From assembly GCA_024643345.1 (NCBI GenBank), contig JAHENB010000004.1:1-64000 (forward strand): DNA of 64,000 bases, in the 5' to 3' direction. This document shows, in pieces, positions 1 through 7,671 of the stretch (the first letter of the stretch is position 1; every line of letters begins with the position of its first letter). A program made the translations under genes and the position numbers. The notes under the pieces are model-generated. The model was not told the DNA's origin. It did not search any database and saw nothing but the letters and a program-made list of their open reading frames with translations. Source of the DNA: Maribacter sp. (lineage in GTDB: Bacteria > Bacteroidota > Bacteroidia > Flavobacteriales > Flavobacteriaceae).

Positions 1-17
1 TTGGGAAACGTTTTAAT

Positions 18-1640
18 TTATTTTCTTGCCGCTTTAAACTCACTGCCATCATACCATTTTGGGAAATAATCTTCATTGGATAATTTCGATCCTACATTAA
101 ATAACAACTGTAGATCTAATTGTATGCCGCTCAATTCCGTAGTTTCAGAATTGTATTCATCTGATGGTTGATGATACGTATACATGCGATAATCATCATT
201 ATACTTTTTTATGTCCTCGATACTCTTATCAAATCCTTCATAGGCGCCACTTGCATACAAAGCGGGAATACCAATTTTAGCAAAATTAAAATGGTCCGAT
301 CTAAAGAAATATCCTTTTTCGGCCTCCGGATCTGGAATAATGTACCTATTTTGTTTTTCGGCCGCTTCTTTGGCATATTCATCCATTTCAGATTGACCAA
401 AACCGGTAATGGTCAGATCCTTCATTTTTCCTGGACTGTCCAGTGCGTCAATATTAATATTTGCGACAGTTTTTTTAGGGTCGAAAATAGGGTTTTCGGC
501 ATAGAATGCCGAACCTAACAAACCTTGTTCTTCGCCAGTTACCGCCATAAATACAATAGTACGTTTGGTGTCGTTACTTTTCTTGAACGCTTCTGCAATA
601 GCTAATAGGCCCGCAGTTCCAGATGCATTATCTACGGCACCATTATAGATTGAATCCCCTTCAATAGCTTTGCCAATACCAAAATGATCCCAATGTGCAG
701 AGTAGATTATAATTTCATCTTTTCTTTCCGTACCAGGTATAAGTGCCACTACATTTTTAGAAACGTCTTTTTTGATTTTATTTTTAATGTCTACCGATAC
801 TTTTAAATTTAAGGGAATCGGTTTAAAGTTTTTGTTTCTGGCTATGGTTTGATAATCTTGATCTTTCATGGCAGAAGCATTGAAAACTTTTTGGGCACTT
901 GCACCACTTATCCATGATTCGACATTTAAGAGGGGCAAATCACTTTCTATGGCCAATCGGGCACCACTCCATCCCGCTTCTATTACATTCCATCCATAAG
1001 AAGCGGGTTCGGTATCATGAATTATAATAAGGCCATCAGCACCTTGCCTGGCGGCTTCCTCGTATTTGTACGTCCAACGGCCGTAATAAGTCATTTCATT
1101 CCCTTTAAATAAGGTTGAATCCCCAGATTTGAAACCTGGGTCATTGATTAAAACTACGGCTGTTTTACCTTGCCAGTCGATTCCTTCATAATCGTTCCAT
1201 CCATATTCTGGAGCAACGATTCCATAACCTGCAAAAACAAGTTCAGAATTTTCAAGACTCACTTCAGGTACGGCTTTTTTTGTTGTGGCTACAAAATCTT
1301 TTAAGCGTTCCAAATTGAAACTTCCGGTATTTCCGGAAACCACCATATTTTCAGAAGGTATTCCCGTAATTTCTACCATAGGAACATCTTGAAAAAAACC
1401 ATCACCATTACCTGGTAAAAGCCCCAGTTTCTCAAACTCGTCTTTTAAATAGTTCACGGTTTTCACTTCGCCTTCGGTGAAGGGTTTTCTTCCAAGAAAT
1501 TCATCCGATGCCAAGCGTTCAATATGCTTGCCAATAGTCATTTGATCAACTTCAACTATGTTTGTGTTTAACTTTTTATCGTTTTCACAACTACCTAAAA
1601 GCATTGCTACCACTAAAATTTTTAAATAATCTTTCATCAT
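18..1640 (-). CDS. M28 family metallopeptidase, lipoprotein
   Basis: Secreted zinc aminopeptidase of family M28, probably anchored as a lipoprotein and acting on peptides in the periplasm or at the surface. The ATG used here (two tandem ATGs at 1640 and 1637) gives a short hydrophobic signal ending in a lipobox (LLGSC). A longer reading to 1691 would only add a non-signal stretch lying in the upstream repeat. All five metal ligands are visible: His in SAHWDHFG, Asp in AVDNASG, Glu in TGEEQG (which also supplies the general base), Asp in NIDALD and His in FRSDHFN. A PA-like insertion lies in the N-terminal half. The gene sits downstream of the cassette-like array and is alone at the window edge. 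The family call is firm; the substrate is unknown. Confidence 0.9.
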   Translation of the reverse strand: MMKDYLKILVVAMLLGSCENDKKLNTNIVEVDQMTIGKHIERLASDEFLGRKPFTEGEVKTVNYLKDEFEKLGLLPGNGDGFFQDVPMVEITGIPSENMVVSGNTGSFNLERLKDFVATTKKAVPEVSLENSELVFAGYGIVAPEYGWNDYEGIDWQGKTAVVLINDPGFKSGDSTLFKGNEMTYYGRWTYKYEEAARQGADGLIIIHDTEPASYGWNVIEAGWSGARLAIESDLPLLNVESWISGASAQKVFNASAMKDQDYQTIARNKNFKPIPLNLKVSVDIKNKIKKDVSKNVVALIPGTERKDEIIIYSAHWDHFGIGKAIEGDSIYNGAVDNASGTAGLLAIAEAFKKSNDTKRTIVFMAVTGEEQGLLGSAFYAENPIFDPKKTVANINIDALDSPGKMKDLTITGFGQSEMDEYAKEAAEKQNRYIIPDPEAEKGYFFRSDHFNFAKIGIPALYASGAYEGFDKSIEDIKKYNDDYRMYTYHQPSDEYNSETTELSGIQLDLQLLFNVGSKLSNEDYFPKWYDGSEFKAARK

Positions 1641-1655
1641 TTGTGTTTTAAATTG

Positions 1656-1786
1656 AATGTGCGGTTTAGTTGTTGCCTGCGTCTCGGCCATGCGCAGTTG
1701 TGCGGGTCAATACTTTTAACTTCCCAAGTGCACACCAAGCTGGAAATTCCGCAGAAATTTTCAGCAGATGGCGAGAATAAACCATT
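1656..1786. repeat. Cassette-like palindromic spacer 1
   Basis: Long imperfect inverted repeat between the DHFR-like gene and the M28 gene. The outer arms (about 1656-1695 and 1764-1786) pair as GGTTTA/TAAACC and GCAGATGGCGAGA against TCTCGGCCATGCGC, with unpaired bulges. An inner GAAATT/AATTTC pair lies between them. Bulged long palindromes behind each small gene resemble integron attC sites in form, but the canonical GTTRRRY core is not present. Confidence 0.45.
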
Positions 1787-1815
1787 ACTTATAATCATTG
1801 TTGGCATTTCGTATT

Positions 1816-2355
1816 TTATTTTTTTCGTTTATAATGATTCTGCGTTATTTGGTTCAAATAGGTTTGTGCACCAATCAGTTCAAATTTCAGTTCGTTCGGT
1901 AATTCCGCAAACAAAGAGGAACCACCACCTAATAAAATCGGAATTGTCGTAATTACCATTTCATCGATTAAGTCTTCTTTTAGAAAATTTCGTATTGTAG
2001 TTCCACCGTCTATGTAAAGTCGATATAATCCTTTTTCGTGGATTTGGTTTAAAATTTCGGTCAAAGTCCCTTTAACCAAAAATGCTTTCCCTTCATGACT
2101 TTTGGGTATTTCTTTTAAGGTATTGCTCAATACGTAAACCGGTTTATCATAGGGCCATTCAACATCAAATCTGAGTACGGTTTCAAATGTTGTTCGCCCC
2201 ATAACAAGAGCGTCAATTCCATGGTTAAATTCCACATATCCCATATCATCTTGGTCGGGATTTGGTATAGAATGCAACCAATCAATTCCGCCATTTTTAT
2301 CAGCGATATATCCGTCTAAACTCGTTGCAATAAATACGCTGTTCTTTTTATTCAT
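1816..2355 (-). CDS. Dihydrofolate reductase family protein (RibD C-terminal-like)
   Basis: Predicted NAD(P)H-dependent reductase of the DHFR/RibD-C fold, cytoplasmic, of about 179 residues, the normal size for the YyaP-like group. The ATG at 2355 places the conserved first strand (SVFIATSLDGYIADKNGGIDWL) about five residues in; an upstream ATG at 2370 adds only five residues. The MGRTTFE helix and the IDGGTTIRNFL/ILLGGG region match the nucleotide-binding core. This is not a classical FolA. Members of this group turn up often as accessory or resistance-type genes and their substrates are mostly unknown. It lies between two palindromic spacers and has no visible promoter of its own, as expected for a gene cassette. 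Confidence 0.85.
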   Translation of the reverse strand: MNKKNSVFIATSLDGYIADKNGGIDWLHSIPNPDQDDMGYVEFNHGIDALVMGRTTFETVLRFDVEWPYDKPVYVLSNTLKEIPKSHEGKAFLVKGTLTEILNQIHEKGLYRLYIDGGTTIRNFLKEDLIDEMVITTIPILLGGGSSLFAELPNELKFELIGAQTYLNQITQNHYKRKK

Positions 2356-2369
2356 TATCCTCTGTGTCA

Positions 2370-2420
2370 ATATGCATGCCAGGGGTTTTGCATATGAGCC
2401 GAAGGCGTTGGCCTATGGCT
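2370..2420. repeat. Cassette-like palindromic spacer 2
   Basis: Two adjacent inverted repeats upstream of the DHFR-like gene. One is ATATGCA (2370-2376) with TGCATAT (2389-2395). The other is AGCC-GAA-GGC-GTTG-GCC-TAT-GGCT (2397-2420), a stem with one symmetrical internal loop. They occupy the gap between the DHFR-like gene and the next gene and parallel the structured spacers at the other junctions. Confidence 0.4.
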
Positions 2421-2492
2421 TAAAATCGTGGTTGTGCTTTCATTAATTATGAATTGCCCTAAATCGAATGTATTTATAATATTAATACCTTA

Positions 2493-3239
2493 TCATTCTA
2501 TTCCCTTTTCAATGTTATCAATAAGCAAGTTTGATTTTTTTTCCAATTCTTCAATTACCCCCAAGTTCTCTTCGACCACTAATTGATAGAGGAGCATTGC
2601 CGTTTCCAGATTGATGTATTCTTTTGAACTCGGGTCGGTGAGCCAAGACCAATCTATATATTCCAAATTTCGTAGTTTAATTACCCTATTCAAAGTATTA
2701 ATCCCTCCTACACCGTAATATGACATCAGTAATTGATAAAAATGCTCGTTGTCAGAATTTAGTTTTATTAATTGATTGTCAGCGTATTGATAATGATCTT
2801 TTATGTCTCGAACAATTTCAAGGTTATCAAATTCTAAATTTTTTCCAGAGTTGAACATATCTAGGAAAGTTACCTTATTTACACTTAAATAGTTCATTGA
2901 AAGTCTTCCTGCCATCAATTGGTTATACTCAGTAATTTTTTTTGTATTTCCATCCAGAACGTTATCCAATATATTTTCTATTTCCCAGAGCCAACCCTTG
3001 TATTCTGTTTGTAAAGATTTAAAATTATGTATATCCTTTTCAAGGTCTAGTTTGAGATCAATGAGCAGCCTATTGCTTTCTGACTTTGACTTTTTTATCT
3101 CGTTCCAATTATTCACTTGAAGCGCAATTAATATTCCAATGACCACAAGGATTATTTCACCAATGGCGTATTTGAGATATTTGGAAGTTTTATTTTTCTC
3201 CATAAGGTCGAATCTGATTCGTCTAAAAAACTTAACCAT
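2493..3239 (-). CDS. DUF6090 family protein (first copy)
   Basis: Predicted inner-membrane protein of 248 residues with one transmembrane segment near residues 23-42, and otherwise a charged, helical soluble domain. The N-terminus has the signature of the Bacteroidota family DUF6090: FFRRIR, then NKTSKYLKYAIGEIILVVIGILIALQ, then NNWNE. Function is unknown. A paralogue (3444-4172) follows on the same strand with a closely similar N-terminus and a divergent C-terminal domain, so the membrane anchor is the conserved part. Both copies sit between hairpin-rich spacers and are AT-rich compared with the core genes further along, which suggests acquired genes. Confidence 0.85.
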   Translation of the reverse strand: MVKFFRRIRFDLMEKNKTSKYLKYAIGEIILVVIGILIALQVNNWNEIKKSKSESNRLLIDLKLDLEKDIHNFKSLQTEYKGWLWEIENILDNVLDGNTKKITEYNQLMAGRLSMNYLSVNKVTFLDMFNSGKNLEFDNLEIVRDIKDHYQYADNQLIKLNSDNEHFYQLLMSYYGVGGINTLNRVIKLRNLEYIDWSWLTDPSSKEYINLETAMLLYQLVVEENLGVIEELEKKSNLLIDNIEKGIE

Positions 3240-3264
3240 CGTTTCTAAATAATTATTCGAATCT

Positions 3265-3323
3265 CCGCTTCGCGGGTACCTTCACCGAACATCTACAAGA
3301 TGTTTGATTTTGCTTCGCAAAAT
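3265..3323. repeat. Three consecutive perfect hairpins (spacer 3)
   Basis: Within the gap between the two DUF6090 genes lie three perfect inverted repeats with 3-nt loops: CCGC-TTC-GCGG (3265-3275), AACATCT-ACA-AGATGTT (3288-3304) and ATTTTGC-TTC-GCAAAAT (3307-3323). Between them and the next gene (about 3345-3430) is a further bulged palindrome that includes TTGGC-N5-GCCAA. None has a terminator-like T tract, so they read as repeat or cassette-junction structure rather than as a terminator. Confidence 0.5.
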
Positions 3324-3443
3324 TTCTTTTCTGAAATATCATTGGTTAGCGGTTATTCATAATGGAGGCTGACGTTTGGCGCATGAATCGAGTTGGCGTT
3401 TAGCCAATATGATTTTATATACGTTATTAGCCTTTCGTTTTTA

Positions 3444-4172
3444 TTAATTATGATTTTTAATTTGTTTTAAGATACTAGTTGTTTTCTCTTTTACGTTTTT
3501 TATTTCATCAATGAATGAATAATGAGCAAAACCTTTAATATCAGTTAAACTAATAAAGCGTGATGCCAATTTTTTTTCATCTATATCAGTCCAGACCAAA
3601 TTAAAAAGATTTGAATTTTGACGGCGAGAAACTGGATAATCATCAGAAAACCTTGACACCTTGTCTGTATATACTTCCGAATAAAAATTGGAACTTTCTC
3701 TTTCAATATCTTGTAGTGATATTAGGGTCATTAGCATTTCATTAAATTCTCTTGAGAAAAGGTCAATATTTCCTGATGCAATTAATGTGTTTATTGTATT
3801 TCTGTTATACTTAATACGCATATTTAATTCAGGGTCGAATTCATCCTTAGCAATTTTCAGTAGGGTATCGATTGGCGTTTCAGGGCCTAAAAATCTGTTT
3901 TGTTGGATTCTTAATGTTTTCAAGACATTATTATTTTCTAATATTAATTTGCCCAACATAAGTGTGTCTAAAGAAAGGTCATTGATCAATGAATTTCTAT
4001 ATGCATTTTTTAATATTCCTCTCTTTTGATTTTCATTCCAAGTATTAATGCTTAAAGCAATCAATATCCCAATAACGACAAGAAATATTTCTCCAAGCGC
4101 ATAAATCAAATATTTGCTGAATTTATTTTTTGCTAGTAATTGTTGCCTGATGTGTCTGAAGAACTTGATCAT
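3444..4172 (-). CDS. DUF6090 family protein (second copy)
   Basis: A 242-residue paralogue of the protein at 2493-3239. It shares the family N-terminus (FFRHIR, NKFSKYLIYALGEIFLVVIGILIAL, NTWNE) with a single transmembrane helix near residues 23-42, followed by a long helical domain with little visible similarity to the first copy. Function is unknown. It is transcribed on the minus strand like the other genes of this array, with about 200 nt of structured spacer separating it from the first copy. That spacing argues against a simple tandem duplication with read-through. No signal peptide cleavage site is seen. Confidence 0.85.
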   Translation of the reverse strand: MIKFFRHIRQQLLAKNKFSKYLIYALGEIFLVVIGILIALSINTWNENQKRGILKNAYRNSLINDLSLDTLMLGKLILENNNVLKTLRIQQNRFLGPETPIDTLLKIAKDEFDPELNMRIKYNRNTINTLIASGNIDLFSREFNEMLMTLISLQDIERESSNFYSEVYTDKVSRFSDDYPVSRRQNSNLFNLVWTDIDEKKLASRFISLTDIKGFAHYSFIDEIKNVKEKTTSILKQIKNHN

Positions 4173-4214
4173 AACTTTTGCTTTTATTGCCTGCGCACGG
4201 CCTGGCTCCTAACC

Positions 4215-4239
4215 AGCAAAGGTCTACCAGACCTTTGCT
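4215..4239. repeat. Perfect 11-bp hairpin in spacer 4
   Basis: AGCAAAGGTCT (4215-4225), loop ACC, AGACCTTTGCT (4229-4239): a perfect 11-bp inverted repeat upstream of the second DUF6090 gene. There is no following T tract, so it does not look like an intrinsic terminator. Confidence 0.55.
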
Positions 4240-4316
4240 TATCGTTCGGCCCTTTAAAGAATTTTATCATGTTTGATTCATTATATTTTAAGATCGCCCA
4301 ATGAACACTAACGTTT

Positions 4317-4441
4317 CTGGGCTGCACAGTTCGGGATTATTGCCGCCACACTTTAATACGAAGCACAAATGTTCAACCTTGCCCAAACCTGTCATATGAA
4401 ACACTGAACCCCGCCTTGACTTGTAGCCCATGTTATGCCCA
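4317..4441. repeat. Cassette-like palindromic spacer 4
   Basis: Spacer immediately behind the methyltransferase stop. On the minus strand it starts GGGCATAACATGGGCTACA and ends TGTGCAGCCCAGAAACGTT. The ends pair as TGGGCT/AGCCCA and ACA/TGT, with extra-helical bases, and enclose about 100 nt. The same GGGCATAACATG string opens the element at 5136-5246, in the opposite orientation. That link is the best evidence that these spacers are one repeat family. Confidence 0.45.
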
Positions 4442-4462
4442 GTCATTCTTTAATTATAACGA

Positions 4463-5068
4463 TTATTTGCGCCTAAGGCGATACCACTGTTCATTTGCTT
4501 TTAGAATTTTATATATTGCTTCAGGTTCGGTAGCGGCGAGTTCAACATGGGTTATCGTCCAATCAGAAAAGCAGGTTTCAATTTCTGTACGGCTGGCTCC
4601 TCCAGGCAGGGGACCTCTCCATTTAGGATCCCACACAAGAAGAAGAATCGTCGCGTCCTGACTTGCAATGTTATTAACTGCTTTACCCATAGCCTTCTTT
4701 TGTTCCTTAGTCAAACCATGGAAAGTTCCAGTGTCAAGGATTAATTTAAAATCTTTACCAATGTTGTGAAGCTCGGTTACATCGTCCTTAAAAAGTTCAA
4801 CGGCCACGTTTTCTTTTTCTACCCGCTCCCGAGCTCTTAGCAAAGCTTTGTCAACTATGTCAACACCTGTTACATCCCAACCTCTTTTTGCCAACTTAAT
4901 ACCCCATACTCCATTTCCACAACCAATGTCAAGTGCTTTACCAAAAGGTGCAGAATTAACATTTTCTTCTCGCTCAAACATTTCTGTAATTTTCTCTACG
5001 AATGGCGTGTGTCGTTCAGCATCTTCCCATGGATGAAAGCCTATTGAATAAGCAAATTTGTAATTCAT
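4463..5068 (-). CDS. Class I SAM-dependent methyltransferase
   Basis: Cytoplasmic methyltransferase of 201 residues with a Rossmann core. Motif I is clear (LDIGCGNGVWGIKLAKRG), followed by the acidic strand-2 end GVDI and a motif-IV-like LILDTGTFHGL. It belongs to the small methyltransferases with a Methyltransf_25/TehB-like core. The substrate cannot be inferred. Ordinary length and an intact SAM pocket suggest a functional gene. It is flanked on both sides by elements that share the string GGGCATAACATG, making it the best-delimited gene of the cassette-like array. No own promoter is obvious. Confidence 0.85.
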   Translation of the reverse strand: MNYKFAYSIGFHPWEDAERHTPFVEKITEMFEREENVNSAPFGKALDIGCGNGVWGIKLAKRGWDVTGVDIVDKALLRARERVEKENVAVELFKDDVTELHNIGKDFKLILDTGTFHGLTKEQKKAMGKAVNNIASQDATILLLVWDPKWRGPLPGGASRTEIETCFSDWTITHVELAATEPEAIYKILKANEQWYRLRRK

Positions 5069-5135
5069 GATTTCATTTTTTTAAGAGTTTTTAATTCTTG
5101 TCCTGCGTCAAATACACTTAGTGTCCATAATTGGG

Positions 5136-5246
5136 CATAACATGTTATATGCGCACAAAACATCGCATTTTTAGCCTTTTTTGAAGGGATAAAGCCACTA
5201 TTTAGGCTTTCTTATCCAGTGAAAAAATAGTTGTGCGGCGCACAAC
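5136..5246. repeat. Cassette-like palindromic spacer 5
   Basis: Element upstream of the methyltransferase, opening with GGGCATAACATG on the plus strand. Outer arms are GCGCACAA (5151-5158) and TTGTGC-GGCGC (5231-5241). An inner stem, GGATAAAGCC (5187-5196) with GGCTTT-C-TTATCC (5205-5217), carries a single bulged C. TTGTGC-GGC-GCACAA (5231-5245) is also a perfect palindrome by itself. This is the last structured spacer before the region becomes ordinary. Confidence 0.5.
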
Positions 5247-5550
5247 GGATCACGCTTATGTTCGGAGGAAGTCTAAAGATGTTAAAAAAGGAGGAATTAC
5301 CGCCATGCCCTGCGCAAAAGTTCTCAACAAAGTTTTAGTAATTCATCCCAAGGCCCCCAACACGTTAAAAAAGCATCGATAAAAGTACGTTACGTTCGGT
5401 GAAGTGCCCGCGGGGCCAGGCCCTGTTATCGAAGATATTTTACGCTTTGTCGGCATTCTTTTCCGCTGTCGAAAAAATGAGCCTTTCAGCGGGCAATCTC
5501 CCATGTCTAAGGGCTTTCGGGGTTATATTTATGTAACCCAAACGTTGCAC
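5247..5550. other. Gene-free stretch
   Basis: About 300 nt with no convincing gene. A GGAGG at about 5290 precedes a 25-codon reading frame (5305-5382) whose composition is not protein-like. Just before the next gene, GGGTTA (5520-5525) and TAACCC (5534-5539) flank a TATATTTA box (5524-5531), a possible promoter -7 element for the gene at 5551. Confidence 0.4.
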
Positions 5551-5808
5551 ATGAAAGCTTTAATCACCTTGATCTTAATACTCACCGCTGGCGCTTCGGC
5601 CCTGGCACAAAACAACATAGGCCATGGTAAAGTTAGCACTAGTCAAATGGGTATTGTTCTGGATCTTGGCACTGACCGTGCTCACGATCAAAAAGAAATT
5701 ACAACGCCAGCCCAAAACGCCGTAGCGCGTTTGTACCGAAACAAAAACACCAGGGTGTCCCAAGCCCTTGCGTTCACCACCAAAAACGACAAGGCCAAAT
5801 TGGCCTAA
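5551..5808 (+). CDS. Small secreted hypothetical protein
   Basis: An 85-residue protein of unknown function. The ATG at 5551 gives a textbook signal peptide (MKALITLILILTAGASALAQ), with cleavage expected after ALAQ or just before. An upstream in-frame start at 5404 would bury this signal and is rejected. The mature part of about 65 residues is polar, with no cysteines, repeats or recognisable domain. A TAnnTTTA-type box lies 20 nt upstream. It is followed by a second very small membrane protein (5845-5979), possibly co-transcribed. Secretion is well supported; the role is not known. Confidence 0.6.
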   Translation: MKALITLILILTAGASALAQNNIGHGKVSTSQMGIVLDLGTDRAHDQKEITTPAQNAVARLYRNKNTRVSQALAFTTKNDKAKLA

Positions 5809-5844
5809 CCCCAAACCCCATAATTTTTTTAAACCTACTTGCCT

Positions 5845-5979
5845 ATGATACCCTTCGCACTTATTACGGCTTTTGCCCTTATTTTTACGTATGCCACCAT
5901 TTTTCCAAAGACCAAAGGCGTGTTGCGGCCCTTGGAGGTGCCCTCCAAGAAGGCCCCACCCTTAGGTCGGCCCGAGTAG
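5845..5979 (+). CDS. Tiny single-pass membrane protein, hypothetical
   Basis: A 44-codon reading frame beginning MIPFALITAFALIFTYATIF, a continuous hydrophobic helix, followed by a short basic and proline-rich tail ending GRPE. It lies 36 nt behind the small secreted protein in the same direction and is followed 10 nt later by a GC-rich hairpin. These points support a real short gene. There is no homology to fall back on, and the length alone allows a chance frame. Confidence 0.4.
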   Translation: MIPFALITAFALIFTYATIFPKTKGVLRPLEVPSKKAPPLGRPE

Positions 5980-5989
5980 GCACCAAAAA

Positions 5990-6016
5990 CGGACCCTCCT
6001 TTTTAGGGGAGGGCCG
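5990..6016. terminator. Hairpin between convergent genes
   Basis: CGG-A-CCCTCC and GGAGGG-C-CG pair around a T-rich loop, between the small plus-strand genes and the minus-strand amidohydrolase. The stem is strong but no clear T tract follows on either side, so termination, possibly in both directions, is inferred from position. Confidence 0.45.
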
Positions 6017-6059
6017 TAAGCATTTCTCGCCAAAGGCAGGGTTATTGCTGGGGAGGCCT

Positions 6060-7625
6060 TTAGCCTTTCACGCCCGGCTGCAGGATCTTATAATTGGTTT
6101 TGGCCTTTTCGGCATCCACCATTTCCTTCACGCTCTCCAACAGCGCTTTGGCGTCGTAGACGATGCCGTCCTTGATGGTATATTTTACCCCGCCCACTCT
6201 TACTACCTCATTGGCTTCGTTGAGCCGTATGGCGCCCGTGCCGTACAATACCTTTAAATTTTGAAGGGGGTTTTCCTCCACCACCACAAAATCGGCAAGC
6301 TTGCCAATGGCCACCGTGCCCAGCTTATCGGCCAATCCCAAAGCCTCGGCCCCGTTCAGGGTGGCCGCCCGGATCACTTCCAACGGATGGAAGCCCGTTT
6401 CCCGCAATAGCTCGAGCTCCCTGATATAGGCAAAGCCGTACAATTGGAAGATAAAGCCCGAGTCCGACCCCGTGGTTACCCGCCCGCCGCGGTTTTTGTA
6501 TTCGTTGATGAAGGTCATCCACAGTTGGTAGTTCTGGCGCCAGGCCACCTCCTGTTCGGTGCCCCAGTCGTGCCAGTACGAGCCGTGCGATATTTTGCTG
6601 GGCTGATAGAATTCCCAGAGCGAGGGCATGGTATAATCTTCGTGCCATTCGGCCCGCCGTGCGCCCTGTAGGTCGCGACTGGCCTCATAAATGTTGAAGG
6701 TGGGGTCGAGGGTAAAGTCGAGCGCGAGCAGTTCGTCCATCACTGCGTTCCAATGTTCGGAGTAGGGTTTGGCCGCCTGGGCCCACAGGTGGCCGGCATA
6801 CTCAAAGCGGTTTTGTTCGTTCGCGTAGTTATAGTCCAACGGATAGTCCTGTACGGTGCGGTCCTCGAAGAGGGCCTCCGGGAGGCCGTACCAATGCTCC
6901 ATACTGGTGAGCCCGGCACGGGCCGAGTTGAGCACGTTCCATCGGGCCACGTCGAGCTGGGCATGGTGGCAGGAAGAGCGTAGCCCCAATTTTTTATTCT
7001 CATCCAGGGCGGCCGCCATGATCTCGGGCGGCGCCCCCAAGAATTTGATACCGTCTGCCCCTTTCTTGGCGTTCTCCCTTACCCAGGCACGGGCCAGTTC
7101 GGGCGTGCTGAGGGGAATGTCACTGCCGGTTCCAAAAAAGGTATGGGTATAGATGCGGGGCGCCACGATCTCACGGTTGGCACTTTTCCTTTTCAGGTCC
7201 ATCGTCCATTCCACCCCGGGTCCGCCCACTTCCCGAACGGTGGTGACCCCATGGGCCATCCAGAGTTTGAAGACGTATTCAGGGCTCGCCCCTTGGGCCT
7301 CCCCGCCGATATGGGTGTGCATGTCGATAAAGCCGGGCATGAGGTACATGCCGCTGCAATCGAGCTCCTTGCCGCCAGCTTTCAATTTGGGCCTTTTGCT
7401 CTCATCGATCTTTACCCCGGGGTAGCCCACCATCTGGATGTCCTTGATGATGTTGTTCTCCACCACGATGTCGATGGGTCCCTGTGGTGGTGCCCCGTTG
7501 CCGTTGATCAGCATCACGCCCCGGATGATGAGTTGGCTGTGTGGACCATCACCGTTGAGCGATTGGGCGTTGGTTTTGGTAAGGCCGGCAAGTAATAATG
7601 CCAGCAGGAGGAAGGATTTTTTCAT
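6060..7625 (-). CDS. Exported amidohydrolase family protein
   Basis: Metal-dependent amidohydrolase of 521 residues from the ATG at 7625, which gives a clean signal peptide (MKKSFLLLALLLAGLTKTNAQ); a longer frame to 7769 has no signal. The TIM-barrel metal site begins with GFIDMHTHIGG (HxH, near residue 100). Further ligands are likely the His in SSCHHAQ and TSMEHWYG and the Asp in TTGSDSG, followed by the typical PLEVIRAATLNGAEALGL and the C-terminal GKLADFVVV strand. It is periplasmic and probably hydrolyses a cyclic amide or dipeptide-like bond. It lies 46 nt downstream of an M14 carboxypeptidase in the same direction, which points to a shared peptide-degradation role. The DNA is clearly GC-richer than the preceding array. 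Confidence 0.88.
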   Translation of the reverse strand: MKKSFLLLALLLAGLTKTNAQSLNGDGPHSQLIIRGVMLINGNGAPPQGPIDIVVENNIIKDIQMVGYPGVKIDESKRPKLKAGGKELDCSGMYLMPGFIDMHTHIGGEAQGASPEYVFKLWMAHGVTTVREVGGPGVEWTMDLKRKSANREIVAPRIYTHTFFGTGSDIPLSTPELARAWVRENAKKGADGIKFLGAPPEIMAAALDENKKLGLRSSCHHAQLDVARWNVLNSARAGLTSMEHWYGLPEALFEDRTVQDYPLDYNYANEQNRFEYAGHLWAQAAKPYSEHWNAVMDELLALDFTLDPTFNIYEASRDLQGARRAEWHEDYTMPSLWEFYQPSKISHGSYWHDWGTEQEVAWRQNYQLWMTFINEYKNRGGRVTTGSDSGFIFQLYGFAYIRELELLRETGFHPLEVIRAATLNGAEALGLADKLGTVAIGKLADFVVVEENPLQNLKVLYGTGAIRLNEANEVVRVGGVKYTIKDGIVYDAKALLESVKEMVDAEKAKTNYKILQPGVKG

Positions 7626-7671
7626 GGATCGGTTTTTATGGTTATCGATGATAATTTGATTATACTTCTGA

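Noticed and set aside
1641-1691. Longer N-terminus for the M28 peptidase
   Set aside because: The extra 17 residues are encoded within the palindromic spacer and would hide the lipoprotein signal.
1656-5246. A classical integron
   Set aside because: No integrase gene and no GTTRRRY/RYYYAAC core sites. Only the general form of attC is shared, so it is reported as cassette-like.
5305-5382. 25-codon frame behind a GGAGG sequence
   Set aside because: Ribosome-site spacing is long for the phylum, which seldom uses strong Shine-Dalgarno sequences, and the peptide has no features.
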